Source of the DNA: Achromobacter dolens
GTDB lineage: Bacteria > Pseudomonadota > Gammaproteobacteria > Burkholderiales > Burkholderiaceae_B
NCBI RefSeq assembly: GCF_902859745.1
Contig: NZ_CADIJW010000017.1
Location: 1-64,000 of the forward strand
DNA length: 64,000 nt
Direction of reading: 5' to 3'
In this document: piece after piece, positions 8,804-18,037 of the stretch
Position numbering within the stretch: the stretch's first letter is position 1
Layout of the letters: every line of letters starts with the position of its first letter
Program-made: the position numbers and the translations under genes
Notes under the pieces: generated by a model
Seen by the model: the letters and a program-made list of their open reading frames with translations, nothing else
Database searches by the model: none
Told to the model about the DNA's origin: nothing

Positions 8804-10378
8804 ATGCTGCCCGCGGCTGGCCCTGCGCCCGTGCTGATCAAGATTCATCCCGAGGACAACGTTGCCATCGTCGCCAATGACGGCGGCCTGGCGGCCGGCG
8901 CCGCGCTGGCCGACGGCCTGACGCTGGTCGAAGCCGTGCCGCAAGGCCACAAGGTGGCGCTGCGCGACCTGGCGCAGGGCGAGCCGGTGCGCCGCTACAA
9001 CGTCATCGTGGGCTACGCCGCGCGCGACCTGCCGCGCGGCAGTTGGGTCAATGAACGCGTCACCACCATGCCCGCCGCGCGCACGCTGCAGGACCTGCCG
9101 GTCGGCACGCGCAAGCGCGCGCCGCTGCCGCCGCTGGAAGGCTACACGTTCGAGGGTTACCGCAATGCCGACGGCACCGTCGGCACGCGCAACATCCTGG
9201 CGATCAGCACCACGGTGCAATGCGTGCAGGGCGTGGTCGAACACGCGGTCGAGCGCATCCGCCGCGAGCTGTTGCCGCGCTATCCCAACGTCGACGGGGT
9301 GGTGGGCATCGAGCACACCTATGGCTGCGGCGTCGCCATCGACGCGCCGGGCGCGGCGATTCCGGTGCGCACGCTGCACAACATCGCCCGCAATCCCAAC
9401 TTCGGCGGCACCGCGATGGTGGTGAGCCTGGGCTGCGAGAAACTGCAGCCCGAGCGCCTGCTGGCGCCCGGCGCCATCCCGATCCGCGCTGGCGAGGGCA
9501 TGGCGGCAGACGGCGGCGTCGATACCATCGTGCTGCAGGACGACGAACACGTGGGCTTCGAGTCCATGATCGCCAACATCATGCGCACCGCCGAGCGCCA
9601 TCTGCGGATCCTGGACCAGCGCCGCCGCGAAACCTGTCCGGTGTCGGAGCTGGTGGTGGGCGTGCAGTGCGGCGGCAGCGACGCGTTCTCGGGCGTGACG
9701 GCCAATCCGGCGGTCGGCTTCGCTGCCGACCTGGTGGTGCGCGCCGGCGGCACCGTGATGTTCTCGGAAAACACCGAGGTGCGCGACGGCATCGACCAGT
9801 TGACCGCGCGCGCCGCCACGCCGGAAGTGGCGCAGGCGCTGGTGCGCGAAATGGCCTGGTACGACGAATACCTGCAACGCGGCAGCGCCGACCGCAGCGC
9901 CAACACCAGCCCGGGCAACAAGAAGGGCGGCCTGTCCAACATCGTCGAGAAGGCGATGGGGTCGATCATCAAGTCCGGCACGTCCAATATCGATGGCGTG
10001 CTGTCGCCGGGCGAACGGCTGACGCGCAAGGGCCTGATCTTCGCGGCCACGCCGGCCAGCGATTTCATCTGCGGCACGCTGCAGTTGGCGGCGGGCATGA
10101 ACCTGCACATCTTCACGACCGGCCGCGGCACGCCTTATGGGCTGGCGCAGGTGCCTGTGATCAAGGTCGCCACCCGCAGCGACCTGGCGCGGCGCTGGCA
10201 CGACCTGATGGATGTGGACGCCGGCCGCATCGCCACCGGCCAGGCCAGCATCGAGGACGTGGGCTGGGAGCTGTTCCGTCTGATGCTGGACGTGGCCAGC
10301 GGCCGGCGCCAGACCTGTGCCGAGGCGCTCAAGCTGCACAACGCCCTGGCGCTGTTCAACCCGGGTCCGGTGACCTGA
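8804..10378 (+). CDS. garD: Galactarate dehydratase
   Basis: 524-residue iron-dependent dehydratase of the UxaA/GarD family, converting galactarate to 5-dehydro-4-deoxy-D-glucarate. It agrees along its full length with my recollection of E. coli GarD: an N-terminal SAF-like domain ([21 protein letters not shown]-like PQGHKVAL), [60 protein letters not shown] and [11 protein letters not shown]. The usual length is 523. The ATG at 8804 follows AGAGGA by 8 bases; the longer upstream frame crosses the operator and is rejected. It is divergent from kdgD copy 2 and followed after 51 bases by a Bug receptor. Regulation is by the palindrome at 8733-8746. Confidence 0.97.
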   Translation: MLPAAGPAPVLIKIHPEDNVAIVANDGGLAAGAALADGLTLVEAVPQGHKVALRDLAQGEPVRRYNVIVGYAARDLPRGSWVNERVTTMPAARTLQDLPVGTRKRAPLPPLEGYTFEGYRNADGTVGTRNILAISTTVQCVQGVVEHAVERIRRELLPRYPNVDGVVGIEHTYGCGVAIDAPGAAIPVRTLHNIARNPNFGGTAMVVSLGCEKLQPERLLAPGAIPIRAGEGMAADGGVDTIVLQDDEHVGFESMIANIMRTAERHLRILDQRRRETCPVSELVVGVQCGGSDAFSGVTANPAVGFAADLVVRAGGTVMFSENTEVRDGIDQLTARAATPEVAQALVREMAWYDEYLQRGSADRSANTSPGNKKGGLSNIVEKAMGSIIKSGTSNIDGVLSPGERLTRKGLIFAATPASDFICGTLQLAAGMNLHIFTTGRGTPYGLAQVPVIKVATRSDLARRWHDLMDVDAGRIATGQASIEDVGWELFRLMLDVASGRRQTCAEALKLHNALALFNPGPVT

Positions 10379-10429
10379 CGCCTGTCAGGCGGGCCCGTAC
10401 ACGCTAAATACAACGACAACGGAGACAAC

Positions 10430-11407
10430 ATGGATTCAAACAGAAGGCACCTGCTGGCCGCCGCCGCCGCGCTGGGACTGGCGCGGCTGACGCCGGCCTG
10501 GGCCCAGGCAGACGCATGGCCGACGCGGCCGGTGCGCATCGTGGTGCCGTACCCGCCCGGCGGTTCGTCGGACATCATCGCCCGCGTGATCGCGCCGCGC
10601 CTGGCCGAAGCGCTCAAGCAGACGGTGGTGGTCGAGAACAAGCCGGGCGCCAACGGCAACCTGGGCGCCGGCATCGTGGTGCAGTCGGCGCAGGAGGGCC
10701 ACTCGGTGCTGCTCTGCGACGTCGGCGCGCTGGCGATCAGCCCGTCGGTCTACACCAAGCTGTCGTTCGATCCATCCAAGGATCTGCGCGCGGTCGGCAT
10801 GCTGGCGTATTCGCCGCACGTGCTGGCGGTGCATCCCGATGTGCCCGCCAGGACCGTGCCGGAGCTGGTGGCGCTGTCGAAGAAGCAACGCCTGAATTTC
10901 GCCGTCACCGCCATCGGCAGCGCGCCGCACCTGGCGGCCGTGGCGGTGCAGCAGGCCACCGGCGCGCAATGGGAATACGTGCCCTACAAGGGCGGTTCGC
11001 AGGCGGTGACGGACACCATCGGCGGCCAGACCCAGGTCATCATGAACGGCCTGCTGGCGACGCTGCCGCACATCAAGGGCGGCAAGCTGCGCGCGATCGC
11101 GATCTCGAAGAAGGAACGCATGCAACTGGTGGCCGACATCCCGACGATTTCGGAGCAGGGCGTGGCGGGCTTCGAGTCCGGCACCTGGCAGGGCGTGATG
11201 GCGCCCGTCACCACCACCGACAAGACCGCCAGCCTGCTGGCCGCGCTGATGGGCCAGATTGTCAACCAGCCCGACGTGAAATCGCAACTGAACGAGCAGG
11301 GCGCCGAGATCGTGGTGCGCGATCCGGTGCAACTGGCGCAGTTCTTCAACAGCGAGCGGGCGCGCTGGGCCAAGGTGGTGCAGAGCGCCGATATCCGGCT
11401 GGATTGA
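10430..11407 (+). CDS. Bug-family tripartite tricarboxylate transporter receptor
   Basis: 325-residue periplasmic binding protein of the Bug/TctC family. The signal sequence begins MDSNRRHLLAAAAALGL, with paired arginines that could be Tat-like, and cleavage is near AWAQA. Family motifs: RIVVPYPPGGSSDIIAR and VVVENKPGANGNLGA, the carboxylate-binding loops. No TctA or TctB membrane subunit is nearby, as is usual for these orphan receptors in Bordetella-like bacteria. Its place 51 bases after garD, before a terminator, suggests it binds galactarate or a related hexarate. That ligand is an inference from position only. Confidence 0.9.
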   Translation: MDSNRRHLLAAAAALGLARLTPAWAQADAWPTRPVRIVVPYPPGGSSDIIARVIAPRLAEALKQTVVVENKPGANGNLGAGIVVQSAQEGHSVLLCDVGALAISPSVYTKLSFDPSKDLRAVGMLAYSPHVLAVHPDVPARTVPELVALSKKQRLNFAVTAIGSAPHLAAVAVQQATGAQWEYVPYKGGSQAVTDTIGGQTQVIMNGLLATLPHIKGGKLRAIAISKKERMQLVADIPTISEQGVAGFESGTWQGVMAPVTTTDKTASLLAALMGQIVNQPDVKSQLNEQGAEIVVRDPVQLAQFFNSERARWAKVVQSADIRLD

Positions 11408-11439
11408 GGCGGGCGGCTCCGCCCGGCCCTCCAAAGCAC

Positions 11440-11482
11440 CGCGGACCGTGGAGCGCCTGGCGCCGCACGGTCCGCGTTCTTT
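11440..11482 (+). terminator. Bidirectional terminator between the Bug receptor and proQ-like genes
   Basis: Perfect 11-bp stem CGCGGACCGTG/CACGGTCCGCG (11440-11450 with 11466-11476), followed by TTCTTT. CCAAAG at 11431 pairs with CTTTGG at 11479, so it also works for the converging gene at 11495. Confidence 0.8.
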
Positions 11483-11494
11483 GGGATGCAGCGA

Positions 11495-12208
11495 TCAGTC
11501 GGCCGTCTGCGTATCCGACGGCGCCTGGGCCGGCGTTGCCACCGAGGTATCGACAGACTTATCGACAGACGTGTCGACCGTCGCGTCCACGGACGTGGCG
11601 GCGGGCGCGGCGGCCTCGACCTGCGCCGGCTGCTGGGCGCCTTCCGCGGCCGGCTTGCCCTTGTTCGCATTGCCCTTGCCGCCGCGACCGCCCGCCTTGG
11701 CGTGGCGGCGCGAGGCCATGCGTTTGGCGTGCTGCGCCTCGTTGGCGGTGACGGCGCCGGCGGGTTCGCCGTTCAGGTCCACGCGCGCGGCGGCCTCGAC
11801 CATGCAGTCCCAGTAGCGGCGGCCGTCACACCAGGTCTTGACGGCCTGCTTGATCTCGTCGGCGCTGAGCTGCAGGGCCTTGGCGTGTTGCACCAGATCC
11901 TCGAGCACGCCCAGCTTGAGCGGCACCTTGGGCGCCGGCTTCTTGGGGAAGGCCTTGGGGAATTGCCGTTGCAACCGCGAAATGGCGATCAGCACCGGGT
12001 CGACCGCCGGCGCCTCGCGTCGTTCGCCAGCCGGCGAACGCGCAGGTTTCTTCCGGGCGGCAGCCGCATCGTCGGACGGACGCGCGGAGGGCTTGCGCGA
12101 CCCCGCTTCGTTGGCGGCCGGACGGGCGGGTTTCTTTTTGGAAGCCGCCTCTTCGGGAGCCTGCTTCACGAGCAGTTCTCGGATTGCGGCGAGCTGTTCT
12201 AGACCCAT
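11495..12208 (-). CDS. ProQ/FinO-domain RNA-binding protein
   Basis: 237 residues. The N-terminus (about 15-75) is a Lys/Ala/Arg-rich low-complexity tail. The middle (about 80-170) is a ProQ/FinO domain, with FPKAFPKKPAPKVPLKLGV, then DEIKQAVKTWCDGRRYWDC. The C-terminus is Ala/Lys/Gln-rich and ends with a repeated Val-Asp-Thr-Ser run. ProQ-type proteins bind structured small RNAs and mRNA 3' ends. The start at 12208 (MGLEQLAAIRELLV) is chosen because the longer frame runs through the divergent DUF2946 promoter and gene. The tails are typical of beta-proteobacterial members. RNA partners are unknown. Confidence 0.88.
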   Translation of the reverse strand: MGLEQLAAIRELLVKQAPEEAASKKKPARPAANEAGSRKPSARPSDDAAAARKKPARSPAGERREAPAVDPVLIAISRLQRQFPKAFPKKPAPKVPLKLGVLEDLVQHAKALQLSADEIKQAVKTWCDGRRYWDCMVEAAARVDLNGEPAGAVTANEAQHAKRMASRRHAKAGGRGGKGNANKGKPAAEGAQQPAQVEAAAPAATSVDATVDTSVDKSVDTSVATPAQAPSDTQTAD

Positions 12209-12311
12209 GGTGTGCTGCGACTTCAAATGTTGAAAGCGTGGAGCATAACAGTTGTAGCGGGTCAGATTGAAGTTGCGGCCCTCCGGCGGCCGTCGTAAGC
12301 TCGTGGCCACC

Positions 12312-12773
12312 ATGGGGATGCACACGCCGGTTACGTTTACAAGCCCGTCCGCCGCCACCCGCCGCGCGGTGGCGTGGCTGGCGGCGGCGTTGCTGGTTTT
12401 CCAGTCGCTGGTGGCCTCCGCGGCGTTCGGCGCGCCCGCGCCGGCGGCGTCCGCGGGGGTGTCCGGAAATGGCGCCAGCGTCATCCTCTGCACCGCCAGC
12501 GGTCCGCGCGTGGTGGTGTTGGCGGCGGATACACCGGCCAGCCCGTCCGCGGCCGGCCATGACGCCGGGGCCCTGGGCGGCCCGTTGCCGCACTGCTGCG
12601 CATCGACCTGCGCCATGCTGGGCGGGGCTTGCCCGCCCGCGCCAGCCGACATCGCCTGGCGCCTGCCGGCCGAGCTGCCGGCGTTGCCTTTTGCCATCGA
12701 CGTCGCGCCGCATCCCCGCGGCGAGCCGCTGTGGCTGCCACAGCAGTCACGGGCCCCGCCGCGCGCGGCCTGA
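12312..12773 (+). CDS. DUF2946 exported protein, copper-gene neighbour
   Basis: 153-residue exported or membrane-anchored protein with one N-terminal hydrophobic segment (AVAWLAAALLVFQSLVAS). The visible family pattern is ILCTASGPRVVVL and a Cys/His cluster PHCCASTCAMLGG, with a Pro/Arg-rich end (QQSRAPPRA). The CC-x3-C motif with nearby His and Met could bind metal. It lies 189 bases before copC and copD. A paralogue at 35384-35788 precedes an OprC-like copper receptor, so the link to copper is consistent. The start is at 12312 or at the ATG two codons later. No function is established for the family as far as I know. Confidence 0.8.
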   Translation: MGMHTPVTFTSPSAATRRAVAWLAAALLVFQSLVASAAFGAPAPAASAGVSGNGASVILCTASGPRVVVLAADTPASPSAAGHDAGALGGPLPHCCASTCAMLGGACPPAPADIAWRLPAELPALPFAIDVAPHPRGEPLWLPQQSRAPPRAA

Positions 12774-12962
12774 TGCCGTTTTCGCGCCGCGCCTGCACGG
12801 TTTCGCCCGGCTGGCTCGTCGTTGACACGCACGGGACCCCGGCCCTGGCGCCTGCCTCGCCCCGTCTCGCGCGCCATTCCTTTCGCGACTTTCCCCCGCG
12901 CCTGCCGCGCGTCTCTTATTCGCCACGCGGCCCCGCGCCGCCCATTTTCCAGGAGATTCATC

Positions 12963-13319
12963 ATGTTCAAACCCGTTCTGATCGCCGCCACGCTGATCCT
13001 GGCCCCGCAATGGGCCTGGGCCCACGCCCACCTGCAGCGCGCTACGCCGGCCGACAAGGCCGAAGTGGCCACGCCGTCCTCGGTGAGCGCCAGCTTTTCC
13101 GAAGGGCTGGAGCCCGCGTTTTCCACGCTGACCGTGCTGGATGCCGCCGGCAAGCCCGCCGTCACGGCCAAGGCGGCGCCGGCGCCCGGCGACGACAAGA
13201 CCCTGGTGCTGCCGGTGGCCCAGCCGCTGCCGGTCGGCGCCTACACGGTCAAATGGCAAGCGCTGTCCAAGGACGGCCACAAGACCGACGGCGCCTGGAC
13301 CTTCACGGTCAAGCCTTGA
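12963..13319 (+). CDS. copC: CopC-type periplasmic copper-binding protein
   Basis: 118 residues with a signal peptide (MFKPVLIAATLILAPQWAWA) and a mature N-terminus HAHLQRATPAD. The small beta-barrel CopC/YobA domain carries the Cu(II)-type ligands: the N-terminal histidine and the C-terminal DGHKTDG histidine. The mature part has no methionine, so the Met-rich Cu(I) site of classical CopC is missing. The ATG follows AGGAGA. It is followed by copD with one base between the stop and the start. CopC delivers or sequesters Cu(II) in the periplasm. The long upstream frame is rejected as Arg/Pro-rich non-coding sequence. Confidence 0.92.
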   Translation: MFKPVLIAATLILAPQWAWAHAHLQRATPADKAEVATPSSVSASFSEGLEPAFSTLTVLDAAGKPAVTAKAAPAPGDDKTLVLPVAQPLPVGAYTVKWQALSKDGHKTDGAWTFTVKP

Positions 13320-13320
13320 G

Positions 13321-14208
13321 ATGACCCCGTTGTTGCTGGCGTTCGCGCTGTGCCGGGCCCTCGCCGCCGGCGCGGTGGCGGTGTTGTTCGGCGCTGGCGC
13401 GATGCTGGCCCTGGGCGGTTCGCCCCGCCTCGGGCTGGAGACGGAAGCCGCGCTGCGGCGCGCTTTCCGCCTGGCGGGGATCGTCGGCCTCGTCGCCACG
13501 CTGTCCCTGTTGCCGTTGCAGGCCGCCAGCATCGCCGGCGACTGGCACGCGATGTTCGATGAAGACATGCTCGACACCGTCATCCTGCAGACCCGCTACG
13601 GGCAGGTCTGGATCGTGCGGGCGCTGGCCGCGGCGGCGCTGCTGGGCGTGGTGCTCGGCTTGCGGCCCGGCAGCCCCAGCCTGATCGCCGGGGTCGCCGC
13701 GCTGGCGCTGGCGCCGCTGGCCCTGAGCGGCCATGCGGCGATGCACGAGGGCTGGTTGGGGTTGGCGCACGCGCTGAATGACTTCCTGCACGTGCTTGCG
13801 GCGGCGTTCTGGCTGGGATCGCTGCTGGTCTTCCTGCTGTGGCTGGCGGCTTGGCGGCGGCCGGCGTGGCGGCGGGACGCCACGCGGGCGCTGCTGCGGT
13901 TTTCGGCCTGGGGGCATGTGGCCGTGGCCGTGCTGCTGTTGAGCGGCGTCGCCAATGCGGCGCTGATTCTCGGCCCCGGGTTGCCCGACCCAGCCTCCGG
14001 ATACGTGCAGGCGTTGATGGTCAAGGTGGCGCTGGCGCTGGCCATGACGGGCCTGGCGCTGTGCAACCGCTATCGCTGGATCGCGCGCATCCGGACACAA
14101 CCCGTGGTGGCGTTGCGCGCGATCCGGCGCAACACGCTGTGGGAGCTGGCGCTGGGCGCGTTGGTGCTGGCGGTGGCGGGCCTGCTGGGGCTGACGTCGC
14201 CGCACTAG
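13321..14208 (+). CDS. copD: CopD-type copper import membrane protein
   Basis: 295-residue polytopic inner-membrane protein with about eight hydrophobic segments. It is the CopD domain type: conserved histidines in LALAPLALSGHAAMHEG and LAHALNDFLHVLAAAFWLG, and a C-terminal segment with YVQALMVKVALALAM. It is thought to work with CopC to move copper into the cytoplasm. The start at 13321 is one base after the copC stop, implying translational coupling. Length is normal for stand-alone CopD. Confidence 0.92.
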   Translation: MTPLLLAFALCRALAAGAVAVLFGAGAMLALGGSPRLGLETEAALRRAFRLAGIVGLVATLSLLPLQAASIAGDWHAMFDEDMLDTVILQTRYGQVWIVRALAAAALLGVVLGLRPGSPSLIAGVAALALAPLALSGHAAMHEGWLGLAHALNDFLHVLAAAFWLGSLLVFLLWLAAWRRPAWRRDATRALLRFSAWGHVAVAVLLLSGVANAALILGPGLPDPASGYVQALMVKVALALAMTGLALCNRYRWIARIRTQPVVALRAIRRNTLWELALGALVLAVAGLLGLTSPH

Positions 14209-14245
14209 CCTGCGCCCGCCACGTTGGCCGGGCGCGGCGTGCGGT

Positions 14246-15706
14246 TCAGCCCGCCAGCACCAGCAGCAGCGCCAGGCCCAGCAGGATGGCGAAGGCGCCC
14301 ACCGCGAACGGCAGCAGTTGCGCGTAGACCGCGCGCTCCTGTCCGCGGCCGTGGGCCAGGCCGGCGGCGATCGACATGCGGATCGGCGAGAAGAATCCCA
14401 TCGACGTGCCCGACACGTGCAGCAGCGCGGCCGCCGCCGGCAGGCTCAGGCCGGCGTGCAGCGCCAGCGATAGCTGCGATGGCATGAACAGGCTGTTGGG
14501 CGCGTTACCGCTGTTGGCCAGGATGCCGAAGGCGCCGGCCAGCAGCGGCGTCAGCAGCAGCGTCCAGTCCTGCAGGCTGCGGAACAACCCATCCGCGAAA
14601 GCCTGCGAAATGCCGGCGCCGGCCAGCACCTCGGCCATCATCGCGAACAGGAACACGGACAGCACTGCGTGCTTGCCGGTGTTCCAGGCGTGGCGCGCAT
14701 TACCGGCCAGCAGGCCGGGCTGGCGGCGCAGCAGCGCCATCAGCAGCGCGCCGCCGATCAGCCAGCTCCCGGCGTGCAGGAAAGGCGCCCAGGCGGGCAG
14801 GTCGGGATAGGGCGCGATCCTGGCCAGCCGGGCCAGGGCCGGGTTCAGGCCCGGCGTCAGGCGCGTCACCACCAGGCAGGCGATCAGCACGACGTAGGGC
14901 AGGGCGCCGCGCGCCGCCGCGCGCAGCTCGGCGCGGCCGGGCCGGCGGTCGAGCACGAAACGCAGCACGATCAGCGGGCCATAGGCCGCCAGCAAGGCGG
15001 TCTCGGGCCCCAGCAGCGCCGTGGCCGCCGTCAGCAGCGCCAGGCAGGCCAGCATCCAGCCGGCCTCGCGGGCGCGCTCGTTGGCGGCGGCCGGCAGTCC
15101 GGCGCGGTTCGCGGTGCGCCAGAATAATGTCATCCAGACGATCATCAGCAGGGCCACCGGCACCATGCCGACCAGCGCCAGATGGGATGCCGGCACGCGC
15201 GCATAGGCCGAGGCCAGCAGCGTGCCGCTGCCCATGGCGCCCCAGGGAATCAGGGTCTGGCTCAACAGCGCGAACACCATCAGCTCGCGCGGCTTGAAGC
15301 CGAGCGGCCGGATCAGCAGCACCGTGCCCAGCATGCCGACGCCGAAGCCGGTGGCCGACTCCGCGAAAGGGCCGATCAGGAAACAGGCGAAGAACAGCAG
15401 GCGGCGCCGCGCCAGCAGGTCGGCCGGCGCCCGCGCGTTACGCTGGCCGGGATCGCCGCGCGCCGCCATCTGCCAGAACAGCAGGCCGCCCAGGATGTAG
15501 GGAGTGATGATGGCGCCGATCCACAGGCCGCGCGCCAGGGCATGGCCCAGTTGGCCCGCGCCGAAGACGCCGGGCGCGCTGAACAGGGCCACCGGCGCGG
15601 CCGCCAGCAGGCCCAGCACGGCGGCCAGGGTGGTGTTCAGGCGGCCGCTGGCGATGGCGGCAATGACGATCAGCGCCGGCAGCGACCACAGCAGGTAGGT
15701 CAGCAT
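14246..15706 (-). CDS. Lactate permease (LctP)-family transporter
   Basis: 486-residue secondary transporter with about 12-13 membrane segments. The LctP family signature is clear: FFACFLIGPFAESATGFGVG, FALLSQTLIPWGAMGSG and, near the end, LANSGNAPNSLFMPSQLSLA. It is shorter than LctP/GlcA (about 550), losing part of the central loop. It probably carries lactate, glycolate or a similar 2-hydroxy acid with protons. Its ATG overlaps the stop of the amidotransferase upstream (ATGCTGA, 15706-15700), so the two are translationally coupled. The substrate is not proven. Confidence 0.88.
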   Translation of the reverse strand: MLTYLLWSLPALIVIAAIASGRLNTTLAAVLGLLAAAPVALFSAPGVFGAGQLGHALARGLWIGAIITPYILGGLLFWQMAARGDPGQRNARAPADLLARRRLLFFACFLIGPFAESATGFGVGMLGTVLLIRPLGFKPRELMVFALLSQTLIPWGAMGSGTLLASAYARVPASHLALVGMVPVALLMIVWMTLFWRTANRAGLPAAANERAREAGWMLACLALLTAATALLGPETALLAAYGPLIVLRFVLDRRPGRAELRAAARGALPYVVLIACLVVTRLTPGLNPALARLARIAPYPDLPAWAPFLHAGSWLIGGALLMALLRRQPGLLAGNARHAWNTGKHAVLSVFLFAMMAEVLAGAGISQAFADGLFRSLQDWTLLLTPLLAGAFGILANSGNAPNSLFMPSQLSLALHAGLSLPAAAALLHVSGTSMGFFSPIRMSIAAGLAHGRGQERAVYAQLLPFAVGAFAILLGLALLLVLAG

Positions 15707-16413
15707 GCCGCCGCGAAGCCGCGCAGGATCGATTGCGCGTGCGGGGTGGGCGCCAGGGCGGCGCGCAGCGCGGCGACGTCATGGCCGTCCGCCGCGAGCA
15801 GGCCCTGGCGCCGCGCCAGGCAGGCGTCCATCAGGCCGGCGGTGAATTCGGGGTGGAACTGCACCGACAGCGCGCGCGGGCCGTAACGCAGCACCTGGTG
15901 CGGATCGTGCGCCGTGCCGGCTAGCACCGTCGCGGTCGCGGGCGGCCGCAGCACGCTCTGCTCGTGCGTCAGGTGCGCCAGGAAACGGTCGGGCAGGCTC
16001 GCCAGCAGCGGATCGGCGGCCGCGGCGGGCAGGCGCTGAACCGTATGCAGGCCGATTTCGCGGCCGCGCGGGTGATAGTCGACCACGCCGCCGAACGCGT
16101 GCGCCATCAGTTGATGGCCATAGCAGATGCCTAGCAGCGGCAACTGCGCGGCCATGGCGTCGCGCAGCCATTGCGCGGTGCGCTCGCTCCACGGCTCGCG
16201 GTCGGTCACCATGGACCAGGAGCCGGTCAGCACTGCGCCGCGCAGCGAGGCGGGGTCGGGCAGCGCGTCGCTGGCGGCGGGATGCAGGACCGCCAGGGGG
16301 ACGTCGATGCCGTCCAGGGCGGCGGCGACCCAGTCGGCCTGTTCGCCGTGGGTGGCGCGCAGGTCTTCGGGCGGACGGCCCATTTGCAGGATGGCGAGCG
16401 GTTTGTGCGGCAT
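15700..16413 (-). CDS. Class I glutamine amidotransferase-like protein
   Basis: 237 residues with a type 1 GATase fold. The nucleophile elbow LLGICYGHQLMAHAFGG gives the catalytic cysteine, and VQFHPEFTAG gives His-x-Glu, so the Cys-His-Glu triad is complete. It has no synthetase domain. Stand-alone proteins like this resemble GMP-synthase-like GATases and gamma-glutamyl hydrolases of the PuuD or YfeJ type. The start at 16413 (MPHKPLAILQMG) fits the family N-terminus. It overlaps the LctP-family transporter by 7 bases. No amide acceptor can be named; the two may handle a transported glutamyl or hydroxy-acid compound. Confidence 0.85.
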   Translation of the reverse strand: MPHKPLAILQMGRPPEDLRATHGEQADWVAAALDGIDVPLAVLHPAASDALPDPASLRGAVLTGSWSMVTDREPWSERTAQWLRDAMAAQLPLLGICYGHQLMAHAFGGVVDYHPRGREIGLHTVQRLPAAAADPLLASLPDRFLAHLTHEQSVLRPPATATVLAGTAHDPHQVLRYGPRALSVQFHPEFTAGLMDACLARRQGLLAADGHDVAALRAALAPTPHAQSILRGFAAAC

Positions 16414-16558
16414 GTCGGTGGCGGAATCGGCGCGGGGTCCGGACGGACCCCGCGCCATGATGAGGCCAGCGCGGTCATTCATCAATATGAAAAACCGTCT
16501 ATCTGCTATGAGCCAGGATGATATCGCCGGGCCGCCTGGCGTCCCGCCACGCCCGGCC

Positions 16559-17933
16559 TCAGGCGGAGGCGGCTTCCGCCTCGGCGACAGCGGCTTGCGC
16601 CGCCGCCACGGCCCGATGCGGCGGACGCGCCAGGCCGAGATGCTGGCGCAGCGTGGCGCCCTCATACTCACTGCGGAACAGGCCGCGGCGGCGCAGCTCC
16701 GGCAGCGCCAGTTCGATGAAGTCGTCCAGCCCGCCGGGCAGCCATGGCGACATGATGTTGAAGCCATCGGCGCCATCTTCCTCGAACCATTGCTGCAACT
16801 GGTCGGCCACGCTCTGCGGCGTGCCGACCACCTGCTGGTGGCCGCGGGCGCCGGCGATGCGCAGGTACAGCTCGCGGATCGTCAGGTTGTCGCGCCGCGC
16901 CAGATCGATCAGCAACTGCTGGCGGCTCTTGCCGCCGTTGGTCTCGGGCAGGTCGGGCAGGGGCCCGTCGACCGGATACCCCGATAGGTCGAAGCCGCCG
17001 ATCATGTTGGACAGCAACTGCACGCCGACCACCGGATGGATCAGGTCCTGCAGGCGCGAACTTGTCCTCGGCCTCGGCCTGGGTGCGGCCGATCACGGGA
17101 AAGATGCCGGGCATGATCTTGATATCGTCGGGATCGCGGCCGTACGCCACGGCGCGGCCCTTGATGTCGCGGTAGAACGCCTGGGCTTCGTCGAAGGTCT
17201 GGTGGGCCACGAAGATGACCTCGGCGGTGCGCGCCGCCAGGTCGCGGCCGGCGGGCGAGGCGCCGGCCTGCACCACCACCGGCCGGCCCTGCGGCGAACG
17301 CGACACGTTCAACGGCCCGCGCACCGAGAAATGCTCGCCGCGATGGCGCAGCGGATGCAGCTTGGCGGGGTCGAAGTACTGGCCGCTGGCCTTGTCGCGC
17401 AGGAAGGCGTCGTCCTCCCAACTGTCCCACAACCCCAGCACCACGTCGTGGAATTCGGCGGCGCGGGCGTAGCGGCGGGCGTGTTCCACGTGTTCGTCCA
17501 GGTTGAAGTTCTGCGCCTCGCCCTGGCCGCTGGAGGTCACCAGGTTCCAGCCCGAACGGCCGCCGCTGATGTGGTCGAGCGAGGCGAACTTGCGCGCCAC
17601 GTGGTAGGGCTCGTTGTAGGTGGTGGAGACGGTGGCGATCAGGCCGATCTTCTCGGTCACGGCGGCCAGCGCCGACAGCAGCGTCAGCGGCTCGAAATGG
17701 TCGCTGCGCGCGGTGCGCGACAGCGACGGCAGGTCGGTGTTGCGCACGCCGACCGAGTCGGCCAGGAAGATCGCATCGAACTTGGCGGCCTCGGCGCGCC
17801 GCGCCAGTTCGACATAGTGGCGGAAATTGACCGGCGCATCGGCCTGGGCCTCGGGATGGCGCCAGGCGGCGATGTGGTGGCCGGTCTGCATCAGGAAGGC
17901 GCCGAGCTTGATCTGGCGCGAGGAGCGGGTCAT
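16559..17933 (-). pseudogene. LLM-class flavin-dependent monooxygenase with an internal frameshift
   Basis: NtaA/SnaA/DszA-type monooxygenase split by a frameshift. From the start at 17933 (MTRSSRQIKLGAFLMQTGHH, behind GGAGG) the frame is good to about 17055 (QAEAEDKFA). It then turns into an Arg/Pro-rich translation. The family sequence resumes in another frame as LQDLIHPVVGVQLLSNMIGG and runs to 16559 with SVADQLQQWFEEDGADGFN and LPELRRRGLFRSEYEG. Two bases appear to be missing in a GCGCG run (GCGCCTGCAG, expected GCGCGCCTGCAG). Restored length would be about 457 residues. The intact homologue is at 23525-24853. It may be a real pseudogene or a base-calling error in a GC repeat. Confidence 0.88.
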
Positions 17934-18037
17934 GGGTTTCCCTCCAAAAGGAATGGCGGCCTCGCTCGGGCGGCGGCCGTCGGCAAGTGACGAAACAGGC
18001 GGTCAGGGCGCGACAAGTGGCGTGGCCGTCGCAGGCA

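Noticed and set aside
10379-10429. Small inverted repeat CCTGAC/GTCAGG after garD
   Set aside because: Only 6 bp without a T run, and the Bug gene follows closely; not enough to call a terminator.
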